From: Ancylobacter polymorphus
Lineage (GTDB): Bacteria; Pseudomonadota; Alphaproteobacteria; Rhizobiales; Xanthobacteraceae
Length of the DNA: 64,000 nucleotides
Assembly: GCF_030813495.1 (NCBI RefSeq)
Contig: NZ_JAUSUI010000004.1
Span: 372,001 to 436,000 of the forward strand
Direction: 5' to 3'
Part shown: positions 46,801 through 56,695 of the stretch, piece after piece
How the letters are laid out: each line of letters begins with the position of its first letter
Numbering within the stretch: position 1 is the first letter of the stretch
The notes under the pieces: generated by a model
The model's database searches: none
The model's input: only the letters and a program-made list of their open reading frames with translations
Told to the model about the DNA's origin: nothing
Translations under genes and position numbers: made by a program

Positions 46801-49459
46801 CTGCCTTGTTCGAGACCTGATCGTCGAAGCCGGAGAGGTTGGTGTCGATCGCCCGGGTGACAGCGGCGACGCGGTCCGAAATGCGCTGGACCAGCTGGCC
46901 GCCATTGGTGTTGAGGACCGTGTCGAAGTCGCGCAGCCCGTCGACGATCTGACGGCCCAGCATCGCGGTGTCGACAGAGATGCGGTCGGCGATCTCGCCG
47001 CCGCGAACGCTGACGAGATCCTCGATGTTGCGGAACTGCTGTTCCAGATGGTCGCGCATGTTCTCGCTGCGCGTGGTGAGGTCGGAGGCGAGATAGTCGG
47101 CCGCCTCGCGGAACTGCTCGGTCACCCGCGCGCCGTTGTCGGCCAGCGTCTGCGCCGCTTCGGCGCCGACGTGGGCGAGCTGCTGGGTCAGGGCCTGGCC
47201 ACGATAGTCGATATCCTGCGAGACCCGGCCCGCCGCTTCGGCGAGGGCATCGTGAATGCCGGTGCCGGCCTGCGACAGCTGGTGGACCACGCGCTGCCCC
47301 GTCTCGCCGAGCAGGCGCTCCAGTTCGGCGCCGCGCACGGCAACGGCGTCATAGATGCGGTTGCCGGTATCGGCGATGCGGTCGGCGAGGTCGTCGCCGC
47401 GCACGGTGATGGTGTCGGCCACCCGGTTGCCGGTCTCTTCCAGCTTGCGCACGACTTCGCCGCCGCGGACCGAGAGGTCGAGCACCAGCGCGTCGCCGGT
47501 GGTCTTGAGCGTCTGGTTCACCTGGCTGGCGCGGATCGCGATCTCGTCGGCGAGCCGCGTCCCGGTGCTCACCAGGGCATCGGTGATCTCGTCCGAGCGC
47601 GCGGTGAGCGTGCTGGTGAGGTTGATGGTCGTGGCCGACAGCTTGTCGCCCAGTTCCTCGGTCCGCAGATTGACGACATGCGACAGTTCGGAGGCGGTGC
47701 GCAGCAGGCGGTCGCCGATTTCATCGGTCCGGGCGGCGAGGGTGTCGGAGAGGTTCTCCGTGACGCCGGTCAGCTGGCGGCTGATCTCGTCGGTGCGGAT
47801 CGACAGGGTGTCGGAGAGGTTTTCCGTGACGCCGGCCAGCTGGCGGCTGATCGCGTCGGTGCGGGTGGCCAGCGTGTCGGTGAGGTTCTCGGCGATGCCG
47901 GCAAGCCGCAGGCCGATCTCGTCGGAGCGAGCCGTCAGCGTCTTGGAGAGGTTATCGGTCGCGCCCGAGAGCTGGCGGCTGATCTCGTCGGTCCGCGCGC
48001 TCAGCGTTTCGGTCAGCTGGGTGGTGACGCCCGAGAGACGGTTGCCGATCTCGTCGCTCTTGGCGGCGAGGGAGGAGAGCAGGTGCTCGCTGGAATCGGA
48101 CAGGTTGGTGTTGACCTCCGACCCTGTGGCCTGCAGCCGGTCGATCAGGTCGCCGCCCTTGTCGGACAGAGCCTCGATGATGGTGTCGCCGACGCGGCCG
48201 AGCGCGAGGGTGATGTGTTCGCCACGATCCGAAAGCGTCAGGGCCACCCGGTCGGCGGCCAGCGTGACGGTCTCGTTGATGCGGTCGCTGACATTGCCGA
48301 CTTCCTCGGCAAAGGTGAATTGCGAGGCGGCGAGGGTCTCACGCACATGCTCGGTCTGGGTCAGGATCGCATCGCGCTCAAGCTGAAGGCGCTCGATCAG
48401 CTGATGCATCTTGCGGTTGTTGTCGTCATAGGCCTGGGCCAGTGCCGCCACTTCGCCGCGCACGAAGGCCTCCGCCTCGCTGGCGCGGGTGACCGCCTGT
48501 TCGAGCCCGGCATATTGGGCGAGCGTATCCGGCGAGACGCCTTCCGGCATCTGGATGGCCGGCAGGGCGGCGGCGGCCGCCGGCGCGATCACGGCCGGGG
48601 CGGGTGCAGCCGCCGGGGTCTTCGCCGGTTCGGCAAGGCGGATGGCGACCTGGGCCATGGAATAGGCCACGATCCGCATTTCCTGCATCCGCCGCACCAT
48701 GGCGGCGAGCACGACGAAGAAGATCGGCGGGACGAGGGTCGCGGCAATGCCCGCGAGGAAGCCGGGCGCATTCACCAGGGCGGTGAGATTGCCGCCGACG
48801 GCCCCGAATTGCGCCTGCAGCAGCACGCCGCCGGCAACCAACCAGATCAGCGCGGCGAGGCTGGCAACGACATAGGGCGTGGAGGAGGGCCGGCGCTGCA
48901 GAGACGCCAGCAACTGCCCGATGCTCTCGCGATCGTCATTGGCGGCGGCACGGCGTCCCTTCGGCGGCGTGGCCGCCTCGACGGCGTCAGGCTCGCTGCG
49001 TACCTCACCGCGCGGAAGAACGGCTGCGGCGCCCGCCGCTGCCGCGCTTGCCGCCAAAGCGGGGGCAACCGGGCTCAACCCGGCATCGGCACCCGAGGAG
49101 GTGAAGTCGAATTTCGGCTCGCCCGCGCGAGCGAGGTCGGACGTGTCGGCGAGGTCATCTTCGGACAGCCGGAATTCGTCCTCGTCGAGCGACGCCGCGT
49201 CGAACTCGGCTGGTTCCGCCGTATCGCCGAACAGGTCGATCTCGTCGAGGAAGCGCGACGATCCGGCTTCGCCGGTGGCGCCGGCGCGGGTCTCGATACG
49301 CGGTCCCTCCGGCTCGCGGGCCGGGGGCAGCTCGAAGTCGTCCCCCGCCGATGCGGCGAAGCCGTCATCTGGCGTGTGGTCGAGACTGAGCGCCTCCTCG
49401 ATGGCCGACAGGGCGGCCTCGGCGGGATCCTGCTCAATCTTCTTCGTGTTCGTCGACAT
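43805..49459 (-). CDS. Giant apolipoprotein-like growth-pole protein (GPR/RgsE family)
   Basis: A 1,884-residue protein. The N-terminus (1-190) is acidic and low in complexity. Two membrane helices lie at about 196-216 and 232-254. After a Pro/Ala linker, a nearly unbroken alpha-helical region runs from about 320 to 1,600. Its core is a tandem series of 22-residue units from about residue 475 (pattern Leu-x3-x3-Leu-x2-Thr-Leu-x-x-Arg-x-Asp-Glu-Ile). A Pro-rich stretch and a folded C-terminal domain (about 1,760-1,884) end it. This layout matches GPR of Agrobacterium (about 2,115 residues) and RgsE of Sinorhizobium, which form a ring at the growing pole. The size is somewhat shorter. Assignment is by architecture, not alignment. 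Confidence 0.82.
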   Translation of the reverse strand: MSTNTKKIEQDPAEAALSAIEEALSLDHTPDDGFAASAGDDFELPPAREPEGPRIETRAGATGEAGSSRFLDEIDLFGDTAEPAEFDAASLDEDEFRLSEDDLADTSDLARAGEPKFDFTSSGADAGLSPVAPALAASAAAAGAAAVLPRGEVRSEPDAVEAATPPKGRRAAANDDRESIGQLLASLQRRPSSTPYVVASLAALIWLVAGGVLLQAQFGAVGGNLTALVNAPGFLAGIAATLVPPIFFVVLAAMVRRMQEMRIVAYSMAQVAIRLAEPAKTPAAAPAPAVIAPAAAAALPAIQMPEGVSPDTLAQYAGLEQAVTRASEAEAFVRGEVAALAQAYDDNNRKMHQLIERLQLERDAILTQTEHVRETLAASQFTFAEEVGNVSDRINETVTLAADRVALTLSDRGEHITLALGRVGDTIIEALSDKGGDLIDRLQATGSEVNTNLSDSSEHLLSSLAAKSDEIGNRLSGVTTQLTETLSARTDEISRQLSGATDNLSKTLTARSDEIGLRLAGIAENLTDTLATRTDAISRQLAGVTENLSDTLSIRTDEISRQLTGVTENLSDTLAARTDEIGDRLLRTASELSHVVNLRTEELGDKLSATTINLTSTLTARSDEITDALVSTGTRLADEIAIRASQVNQTLKTTGDALVLDLSVRGGEVVRKLEETGNRVADTITVRGDDLADRIADTGNRIYDAVAVRGAELERLLGETGQRVVHQLSQAGTGIHDALAEAAGRVSQDIDYRGQALTQQLAHVGAEAAQTLADNGARVTEQFREAADYLASDLTTRSENMRDHLEQQFRNIEDLVSVRGGEIADRISVDTAMLGRQIVDGLRDFDTVLNTNGGQLVQRISDRVAAVTRAIDTNLSGFDDQVSNKAEQVAAALDQRIANIESVLDRGVEGLNETLGSRTVEFAQTLSEGARQANDAMSESLGMLSGFFDERAGTIADQLSQHIDQADRTLAARAQDIATSLDERVGRFEATVISRLDNVATSVEVRGAAMADLLGQRIGAVAGQLRSEASEIETSLTSLVDNVSRTLSDRAGEVTTLFDSRTDEIARIVEERGNGLLTALEDRSISITSEIARASTDLLTAIDDHRQNLVSALDTTRNGAVTEIMRASDELLNTLEARSDAIISAFDSATTSRADQLMQISGDVVSSLQQITGDVAASLQAAGGEVTASLQSVGSDVNSQLKLVTGEVSTSLQQIGGQVTQEIATAGDVLLSEFDGRGAQLVESARQATALAASEFSRLVDEFDGRGSQLVESVREATGGASQEFARLVDAFDGQGAQLTDSARRATTVASEEFARLAEEFAAALEGRGSGLIDAIAASGRSAVAEIAATNEALQGDVTSLLERLGDVNVQLQDVLASSASNLADTEKTISERLEAFRSTVANVEEASAVASSRMDEQIRALRSVSTDVLKDVARLSHSFSEQASLITNVANALGNAHENLDDTLGGRHEALLALAEQVNGRTAELDERLSHYTTTLESTFGRAEERVGAISKSILAAAGSSTEAIVRQQQEMREATDAERERTVAALHETYEQAVREVETLMRQANQGFSGTAQALRTSVQDIQRLLETTREELKRGILELPEETEANASAMRRTVAEQIKALAELNEIVSRHGRTLDVEAAPRTRVAAPLPGPQPLPAAPAPAARAPLTRPQAAAPRPEPVARPEAPAYFEAPRGNGNAAPAPQRRANVTPAAAERSGSDKGGWLSELLARASDGESNAPVGPMPRSVPANPARNFDPRQSQPERPVHHTIESLDSLSVDIARMIDHEAAVDLWERYKKGERNVFTRRLYTMQGQQTFEEIRRKYRRDLEFRDTVDRYIGEFERLLEQVSRDERGQELTKTYLTSDTGKVYTLLAHAAGRFD
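47243..48037. repeat. Twelve 66-base (22-residue) tandem units in the GPR-like gene
   Basis: Read on the minus strand, about twelve consecutive 22-residue units occur with no insertions, e.g. LAGVTENLSDTLSIRTDEIS and the next unit starting LTGVTENLSDTL. Neighbouring units 4 and 5 are almost identical, while later ones diverge. The 22-residue period is that of amphipathic apolipoprotein A1/A4/E helices. Similar but looser repeats continue toward the C-terminus. Confidence 0.85.
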
Positions 49460-49628
49460 CGGCGCCTGCCTCCGGTCCGTACTCTACTCCGACCGGCTCG
49501 CGCCGTCGGCCCGGGGTTTCGCGGAGTCATGGCATTCCCGTCCGTGGGAGAGTTCCGCACTTGACGAGAGGAACGCCAGTTCCCCGCAGCTTTATCCTAC
49601 GCTCTTGACCATCAGAAATGGAACGGGG

Positions 49629-49695
49629 GTTAACGGGCTGATTTCAGTTATCGTTAACGCCCTGTTTACCACGCCGTGAAACCTGTGATTCACGG
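49629..49695. promoter_or_regulatory. CtrA-like site and inverted repeat upstream of the GPR-like gene
   Basis: This lies within the 385-base gap between the GPR-like gene and the ferredoxin. TTCA-N7-TTAAC at 49643-49658 differs by one base from the CtrA consensus TTAA-N7-TTAAC. A second GTTAAC palindrome lies at 49629-49634. CCGTGAA (49674-49680) and TTCACGG (49689-49695) form an exact inverted repeat. The stretch is AT-rich for this genome and sits 170-236 bases before the GPR-like start. The rest of the gap shows no gene. Confidence 0.45.
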
Positions 49696-49838
49696 TCTTC
49701 CAAAAATCATCTCGGCACCTCTCGCTCCGCGAATCGCGCTGCGACCAAACTCCGGGGCCGAGGCACGAGCCGGCTGGTGTTCGGCGCGTCGCACCGTTAT
49801 CTAGGGCGGACCTTCCTGAAGTCATTCCAAATCGCTGA

Positions 49839-51217
<1,379 letters not shown>

Positions 51218-51238
51218 GAGGTCCGTGTCCAGCCGGCT

Positions 51239-52702
51239 TTATTTCAGTCGGTCGCCGAGGAGGAATTCCAGCGCGCGATCGAGACGAATATGGGGAAGCG
51301 GTAGCGCGAGAGTCTCCGCATTGCGTGTGACCAGCGGAGGACGGAAGCGCAGGAAGCGGAAATCGCCGCCTGCCGCGTCCGACAGACCGCTGAAGCCATG
51401 GGCGGGATCGAACAGGGCGGAAGGGTTTTCCGGCAGGTCACCGGGGAAAACGGCGGCTTCCGCCAGCCCGTCGAAATCGTCCGCGCCGTGCTGGCCCGCC
51501 TCCGGCACGCCGACAATGGCCGGCAGATGCGCCCGCCCGCGCTTCACCATCGCCTCGCGCGTCGCCCGCACGGCGGCGAGTGCCACCACGTCAATATCCG
51601 CCCCCGCGCTTTCCGCCCGCGCCAGCGCCCGCTCCACCAGCCGGCGCAGGATCGCCTCCAGCGGGTCGTGGCTGGTGTGGTGCAGATGGTCGGCCTTGGT
51701 GGCGGCGAACAGCACCTTTCCGATGCGATGGCGGAAAAGCGCCGAGAGCCACGAGTTCCGCCCGATGCGGAAGGCGGCCAGGATGCCGTCCAGCGCCGAT
51801 TCGAGGTCGGCCAGCGCCGCCGGCCCGGCATTGAGCGCGGAGAGCACGTCGATGAGCACGATCTGCCGGTCGAGCCGGGCGAAATGATCGCGGAAGAACG
51901 GGCGGACGATGCGTTCCTTATAGGCTTCGAAGCGCCGCTCCATCATCGCCTGCAGCGAGCCGGAAGGGGCCTGGTTGCCTTCGGTAAGGTCGAGCGGGGC
52001 GAAGGTGAGGGCGGGCGAGCCTTCGAGGTCACCCGGCATGAGGAAACGCCCGGGCGGCAGCAGGCTCATCGACACGGTTTCGGCGCGGCACGCGGCGAGA
52101 TAGTCGGTAAACAGCGCCGCGAGCTTCCGGGCCTCGGTCTCATCCGCCGGGGCGGACGGGTCCGTCGCCGCCAGCGCCGCCAGGAACGGGCCGGCGAGCG
52201 GACGGCGGGCGGGTGCATGGGCAAGGGCGAGGCTATGGCGGGCGAAATCGGCGAAGGACTGATCGAGCAGCGGCAGGTCGAGCAGCCATTCGCCGGGATA
52301 GTCGACGATGTCGAGGGTAAGCGTCCGGTGCCCGCCCCGCGCGGGGGCGTAGTCGATGGCAAGGCGCAACTCGCTGATGCGCCGTGTCGATTCCGGCCAG
52401 CGGCGGTCGTCCACCAGGGTTGCCAGATGCCCCTCATAGTCGAAGCGCGGCACTCCGTCGTCCGGCTGCGGTTCCAGCCTCGCGGAGGCGATGCGTCCCT
52501 CATGCATGGCCCGGAAGACCGGCAGCCGCCCGCCGCGCATCAGCGCATGGATCAGCGCGGTGGTGAACACCGTCTTGCCCGCCCGCGACAGGCCGGTGAT
52601 GCCGAGCCGGAGCGTCGGGCTGGCGAGGTCCTCGGCGCGGTCGATGAGGGTTTGCGCGGTGAGGCGCGCCTCGTCGAGTAGCCAGTCAAGGCGGGAGGCC
52701 AC
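51239..52702 (-). CDS. YcjX-family P-loop ATPase/GTPase
   Basis: A 487-residue protein. GITGLSRAGKTVFTTALIHAL is the Walker A loop (about residues 34-54), DIVDYPGEWLLDLPLL fits Walker B/G3, and FAATKADHLHH gives the Thr/Lys-x-Asp base motif. The start is GTG at 52702, 2 bases after the sixA stop. It lies 21 bases before the YcjF-like gene. The role is unclear in any bacterium; envelope stress is suggested by the enterobacterial context. Confidence 0.9.
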   Translation of the reverse strand: MASRLDWLLDEARLTAQTLIDRAEDLASPTLRLGITGLSRAGKTVFTTALIHALMRGGRLPVFRAMHEGRIASARLEPQPDDGVPRFDYEGHLATLVDDRRWPESTRRISELRLAIDYAPARGGHRTLTLDIVDYPGEWLLDLPLLDQSFADFARHSLALAHAPARRPLAGPFLAALAATDPSAPADETEARKLAALFTDYLAACRAETVSMSLLPPGRFLMPGDLEGSPALTFAPLDLTEGNQAPSGSLQAMMERRFEAYKERIVRPFFRDHFARLDRQIVLIDVLSALNAGPAALADLESALDGILAAFRIGRNSWLSALFRHRIGKVLFAATKADHLHHTSHDPLEAILRRLVERALARAESAGADIDVVALAAVRATREAMVKRGRAHLPAIVGVPEAGQHGADDFDGLAEAAVFPGDLPENPSALFDPAHGFSGLSDAAGGDFRFLRFRPPLVTRNAETLALPLPHIRLDRALEFLLGDRLK

Positions 52703-52704
52703 GG

Positions 52705-53223
52705 CTAGTCCTTCTCCTTCGCCACCCCGAGCGCACGCGGCGTGACGAATCGTTCCAGCGTACCGATCCCGGGCTCGACATCGGCCCAGTTCGCTACCGG
52801 CACGTCGATGACCGCAAAGGCGCCGGTGGGAAATTTCGGTAGAACCTTCGCCCGCTGCTCGCGGCGCAGAAGCAAGGTGGTGAAATCCTCCATGCCGGGA
52901 TTGTGCCCCACCAGCATCAAGGGCGACGCCTCGTTCTGCGCGGTGACGAGACGCATCAGATTGGCGGCGGGCGCCTCATAGATGCTGCGCTCATAGGCCG
53001 GTAGCGGGTGCGCCGGCCAGTCGCGGCTCACGATCTCCCAGGTTTCGATGGTGCGGCGCGCCGGTGAGACGAAGATGCGGGCGGGAAGCAGTTCTTCCTG
53101 CGCCATATAGGCGCCGATGGCGGCGGCGGCGCGCAGGCCGCGCGGGGCCAGCGGACGGTCGATGTCGGCGACCCCGTCCGGCCAGGCGGACTTGGCGTGA
53201 CGCAGAAGGATGAGGCGCAGCAT
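52705..53223 (-). CDS. SixA-type histidine phosphatase
   Basis: A 172-residue enzyme of the phosphoglycerate-mutase fold. LILLRHAKSAWPDG holds the phospho-accepting His in the RHAKS motif typical of SixA, and VGHNPGMEDFTTLLL holds the second His. SixA removes phosphate from His-containing phosphotransfer proteins in some bacteria. It heads a three-gene minus-strand operon with the ycjX- and ycjF-like genes. Confidence 0.9.
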   Translation of the reverse strand: MLRLILLRHAKSAWPDGVADIDRPLAPRGLRAAAAIGAYMAQEELLPARIFVSPARRTIETWEIVSRDWPAHPLPAYERSIYEAPAANLMRLVTAQNEASPLMLVGHNPGMEDFTTLLLRREQRAKVLPKFPTGAFAVIDVPVANWADVEPGIGTLERFVTPRALGVAKEKD

Positions 53224-53400
53224 CGTAATCCATAAGCGGAGGAGGGGACGTAGCGGTCATATAGGTGCGAATTCCGGCGGTGCGAGTATCCGCACGCGTT
53301 GCCGCCTTAATGATTGACGGGCATTAAGTGACTTTTCGGCAACCACTTGCGTGCTAACCTGCTGTAAGGAAGAGGCTGTCGGTTTCATAGGATGGTTGCA

Positions 53401-54267
53401 ATGCGGTCAGTCGGCTTCGCCAGTGTCGTGGTTGTTGCGGGAACGCTCGGCCTTACGGCGTCGATCGCCCATGCGGCCGACATGACCTATAAGGGCGACC
53501 CGGCCTACGCCCCGGCCGAATCGCGCGATCGCCAGTGGACGGTCACGCTCGGCGGCTATGTGATGGGCGTGCCGACCTGGATGGGCTCGGATGAGTATGA
53601 GTTCGGCTTCAAGCCGATCATCAGCATCAACCGCGCGGACCGCCTGAGCGAGTTCAAGAGCTTCAACGACAATCCGAGCATCGCGCTGTTCGATACCGGG
53701 GTGTTCGAGGCCGGTATCACCGGCACGATGACCTGGAAGCGGGACTCGTCCAGCTCCTACGCCCTGCGCGGCATGTCCAACATCGACTATGCCTACCAGA
53801 TCGGCGGTTACGCCCAGTGGTTCCCGATGGACTGGCTGCGCCTGCGCGGCGATGTCCGCTATGGCTTTGGCGGCTTCGAGGGCGTGGTGGCGGACTTCGC
53901 CGTCGACGCCATTCATTTCAGCCCGGAACTCTGGGGCGTCACGCTGTCGGCCGGCCCGCGCATGACGCTGGCCAGCTCAGGCTATGTTGACACCTATTAC
54001 GGAATCACCCCGGCCGAGGCGACGTTCGCCCAGGCGCTCGGCAATCCGCTGACGCCCTACAAGGCCGGTGGCGGGATCTATTCCGTGGGCTTCGGTGGGC
54101 AGGTGGTGAAGCGCTTCACCGAGAACATCACCGGCTCCATCTTCGCCGAGTACAAATATCTGATGGACGACGCGGCCGACAGCCCGCTCGTTGTGCAGAA
54201 CGGCGATCGCAACCAGTTCCAGGCCGGCGTCTCGCTTGCCTATACGTTCTTCCTCGGTTTCGAGTAG
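53401..54267 (+). CDS. MipA/OmpV family outer-membrane protein
   Basis: A 288-residue protein with a signal peptide (ending Ala-His-Ala-Ala-Asp). The barrel has WTVTLGGYVMGVPTWMGSDEYEFG, the MipA/OmpV start with a conserved Gly-Ser-Asp, and ends in Phe-Glu. MipA was first found as a partner of the transglycosylase MltA and PBP1b. The start at 53401 was chosen over 53392, where the ribosome site would be too close. Its upstream region is AT-rich. Confidence 0.9.
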   Translation: MRSVGFASVVVVAGTLGLTASIAHAADMTYKGDPAYAPAESRDRQWTVTLGGYVMGVPTWMGSDEYEFGFKPIISINRADRLSEFKSFNDNPSIALFDTGVFEAGITGTMTWKRDSSSSYALRGMSNIDYAYQIGGYAQWFPMDWLRLRGDVRYGFGGFEGVVADFAVDAIHFSPELWGVTLSAGPRMTLASSGYVDTYYGITPAEATFAQALGNPLTPYKAGGGIYSVGFGGQVVKRFTENITGSIFAEYKYLMDDAADSPLVVQNGDRNQFQAGVSLAYTFFLGFE

Positions 54268-54488
54268 TTGCGCGGGCCGGGCTACCGGCGCGCTTCCCCT
54301 TGCGGCGCGGGCACGGCTCCCGCTTGGGAGCCCTGGGCGGCTCCCTGCCTCGTTTGGGCGCTCAACCTGCTGAAAAATCCGGCATTTTGTGTCGAGCGCA
54401 TGACGCTGTGAGGTGTTGTGTGGGGCGGAGCGTGGCGATATAAGCTGCCCCCGATAGGGGTGCCCCCGGAAAACGAGGACCAAGGCCG

Positions 54489-54905
54489 ATGTCGGTTGAG
54501 ATCGACCAAGAGTATCGCCCCCGCGAGGACGAGCCTTTCATGAATGAGCGGCAGCGGGAGTATTTCCGCCACAAGCTGCTGCAGTGGAAGGAAGACATCC
54601 TGCGCGAGGCGAAAGAGACGCTTCAGCACCTTCAGGACGAGAATCAGAACCACCCGGACATTGCCGACCGCGCGTCGTCGGAAACCGACCGCGCCATCGA
54701 ACTGCGGGCTCGCGATCGCCAGCGTAAGCTGATCGCGAAGATCGAATCCGCGCTTGAACGTATCGATGATGGTTCCTACGGTTATTGCGAGGAGACCGGC
54801 GAGCCGATTTCGCTCAAGCGCCTGGAGGCCCGTCCGATCGCGACACTGTCGATCGAAGCGCAGGAGCGGCATGAGCGCCGGGAGCGCGTCTATCGCGACG
54901 ACTAG
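54489..54905 (+). CDS. dksA: RNA polymerase-binding protein DksA, single-Cys type
   Basis: A 138-residue protein that binds the secondary channel of RNA polymerase and works with ppGpp. The coiled coil (about 30-100) includes ADRASSETDRAIELRARDRQ, with the tip Asp/Ala region. The zinc-finger part reads GYCEETGEPISLKRLEARP: only one Cys remains of the four in E. coli DksA. This single-Cys form is typical of alphaproteobacteria and functional in Rhodobacter. A bidirectional terminator follows. Confidence 0.95.
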   Translation: MSVEIDQEYRPREDEPFMNERQREYFRHKLLQWKEDILREAKETLQHLQDENQNHPDIADRASSETDRAIELRARDRQRKLIAKIESALERIDDGSYGYCEETGEPISLKRLEARPIATLSIEAQERHERRERVYRDD

Positions 54906-54958
54906 AAATCGCCGGTCGTCCATCTGCCGTCATCATCACTGATCGGCGAGGGGATATG

Positions 54959-54991
54959 AAAAGGGCGGCCCGGGTCACGGGCCGCCCTTTT
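54959..54991. terminator. Bidirectional terminator between dksA and the FliO-like gene
   Basis: A perfect 14-bp stem (54959-54972 with 54978-54991), a 5-base loop, and AAAA/TTTT on both flanks. It serves both converging genes. Confidence 0.95.
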
Positions 54992-55015
54992 CCTTTGTCG
55001 CTATGGCGCCCGGCT

Positions 55016-56437
55016 TCAGGGGCGGCGGTTGCGGCCCAGGAGGCTCGCCATTTCCTCCTCGAACAGGTCCACGTCCTCCCCCGGAAGGGGTGCGGCGGCC
55101 TCGTCGGGCAGGCGGATTTCCGGGGCGAACATGTCGATCGCCCGGACCGACGCCGCGGGCACGGCGGGCGCATTCTCCGAATTGGTGTCCAGACGTACCT
55201 CCGGCGCCGCCGCATCGGCTGCCCCAACGGGCGGCTTGACGACTGGCGCGCCGGTCAGCGGTGCCCGCGCGGGCGGAACGGGCGCTGTTTCCGCCATGGG
55301 TCCCGCAACGGCCGGTGAGGAGGCGATGGGCGCCGAGGGCGCCGCATGGACAGGCATCGCCCCCTGAGAAGGCGGCGCCGCGTGGGGCGCCGGTGCGGCG
55401 GAACGCCCCGGCCGCTCGATCGCCTTTTCCAGCGCGCGTTCGAATGCCGGCGAACCAAGAGGCGAGGGGGCAACTTGCGGCCTGAAAGGCTCGGCGTCGG
55501 CCACGGGTGGACGCCGCAGCGTCTCTTCCAGATGCCCGGCCATGCCGGCAAACAACGGGTCGACCTTCACAGTGACTCGCGTGCCGGTGTCAGGCTCGGA
55601 TGTGCCGAGAACAGGCTCGGCGCGGGGCGAGCCCGGACCGGCGCCGGGCGCGTGCGGCAGCGGGGCCAGCAGTGGCGACGTGCGGGGCGCCTCGGCCATC
55701 TCGGGCGCGCGCGGTTCCAGCGGGCGGCGGGCAAAGGGCGGACCGGCGACAGGCCCTTGCGACATTGACGGACCGGGCGGGAGGGGAGCCGGCTCCGCGC
55801 CGATATCGCGGGCCGGGCCGCGCGAGATCGTCGGCGGGCGGGGCTCCACCGGTCCGCGCGCTTCGGGGGGCAAGGGGGTGGCGCGCGGCGGACGCGCTGC
55901 GGTCGGGGAAGGCGGCGGTGCCTCGCGGGAGGGGCGCGGCTCGCGCAGCGGTTCCGTTCGCGGGGCGGGGCGGTGAAGATCGCCGGGCCGCGGAGGGTCG
56001 AAACGGTGAGGGTCGAGCGGCGGGTGGTCCGGGGCCCGCGCCGGCTCGGCGCGGAGCGGCTCGTGATGCGGGGCGGTGTCCGGCAGCCGTACCGGCTCGG
56101 GCGCGCGCGCCTGCTCGGCAGCCCGCGCGGCCAGGGGCGGGTGTTGCGGCGCCCGGGCGTGGACGGCGGCAATGCCGCTCTCCACCAGGAAATCGCTGCC
56201 CCCACCGAGCACGACCAGATGCTGAACATCGTCGCGCTGGATCAGCACGAGGCGGCGGGTTTGGTCGATCTGGATATGGTCGATGACGGCCAGCCGGTGA
56301 CCGGCGACCATGCGCTGGCTCCGGTTGCGCCGTGTCAGGCGGCCCAGCCACACCACGAGGACCGCCAGCACGATCAACCCGGCAAGGGCGAGGATCGGTA
56401 CGGTGTAGGGTCCAAGACCGGCCAGTACATCCATCAT
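55016..56437 (-). CDS. FliO/MopB-like membrane protein with long Pro-rich tail
   Basis: A 473-residue protein. One membrane helix (about 10-32) is followed by a small domain (about 38-85) with RLAVIDHIQIDQTRRLVLIQ and HLVVLGGGSDFLVESGI, the FliO pattern. The remaining ~370 residues are Pro/Ala/Arg-rich and likely disordered, ending in an acidic helix with Leu-Phe-Glu-Glu-Glu-Met-Ala-Ser-Leu-Leu-Gly-Arg. FliO helps build the flagellar export gate, but no flagellar gene is near and the tail is not part of classic FliO. GGAG lies 9 bases before the ATG at 56437. Confidence 0.75.
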   Translation of the reverse strand: MMDVLAGLGPYTVPILALAGLIVLAVLVVWLGRLTRRNRSQRMVAGHRLAVIDHIQIDQTRRLVLIQRDDVQHLVVLGGGSDFLVESGIAAVHARAPQHPPLAARAAEQARAPEPVRLPDTAPHHEPLRAEPARAPDHPPLDPHRFDPPRPGDLHRPAPRTEPLREPRPSREAPPPSPTAARPPRATPLPPEARGPVEPRPPTISRGPARDIGAEPAPLPPGPSMSQGPVAGPPFARRPLEPRAPEMAEAPRTSPLLAPLPHAPGAGPGSPRAEPVLGTSEPDTGTRVTVKVDPLFAGMAGHLEETLRRPPVADAEPFRPQVAPSPLGSPAFERALEKAIERPGRSAAPAPHAAPPSQGAMPVHAAPSAPIASSPAVAGPMAETAPVPPARAPLTGAPVVKPPVGAADAAAPEVRLDTNSENAPAVPAASVRAIDMFAPEIRLPDEAAAPLPGEDVDLFEEEMASLLGRNRRP

Positions 56438-56695
56438 GCGCCACATCTCCTGCAGGGCGGGCCTGCGCTGGCGTCGCACAGGCCGATCACATACGTCCTT
56501 TGTGTCGCGTCAGGGCTCTCCCGGCAAGTCCCGGCCTCAATTCCGCCGTTCCGCACACGGCTTAGATCGCTGCGTGCGGCGGATAAGCCCAATCGGCCCT
56601 TGCTCCGGGGGAGCGGGTCGGGCACCAAGAAGGACAGGTTGAATCGCCTCGCTGCGCGGCGTCGGCGGCGGCAGCGGAAGGCTCCTGGCTTGAAC

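Noticed and set aside
47243..48037. Regular repeats that could suggest a CRISPR array
   Set aside because: The units are directly adjacent 66-base coding repeats with no unique spacers and no cas genes.
43826..49564. A 1,912-codon open frame on the plus strand
   Set aside because: It is the exact shadow of the GPR-like gene, made open by the strong third-base GC bias. It has no ribosome site or recognisable domain, and its product is an unlikely Gly/Arg/His-rich string.
54489..54905. DksA as a broken gene because three zinc-finger Cys are missing
   Set aside because: The single-Cys form is normal in alphaproteobacteria and the rest of the protein is intact.
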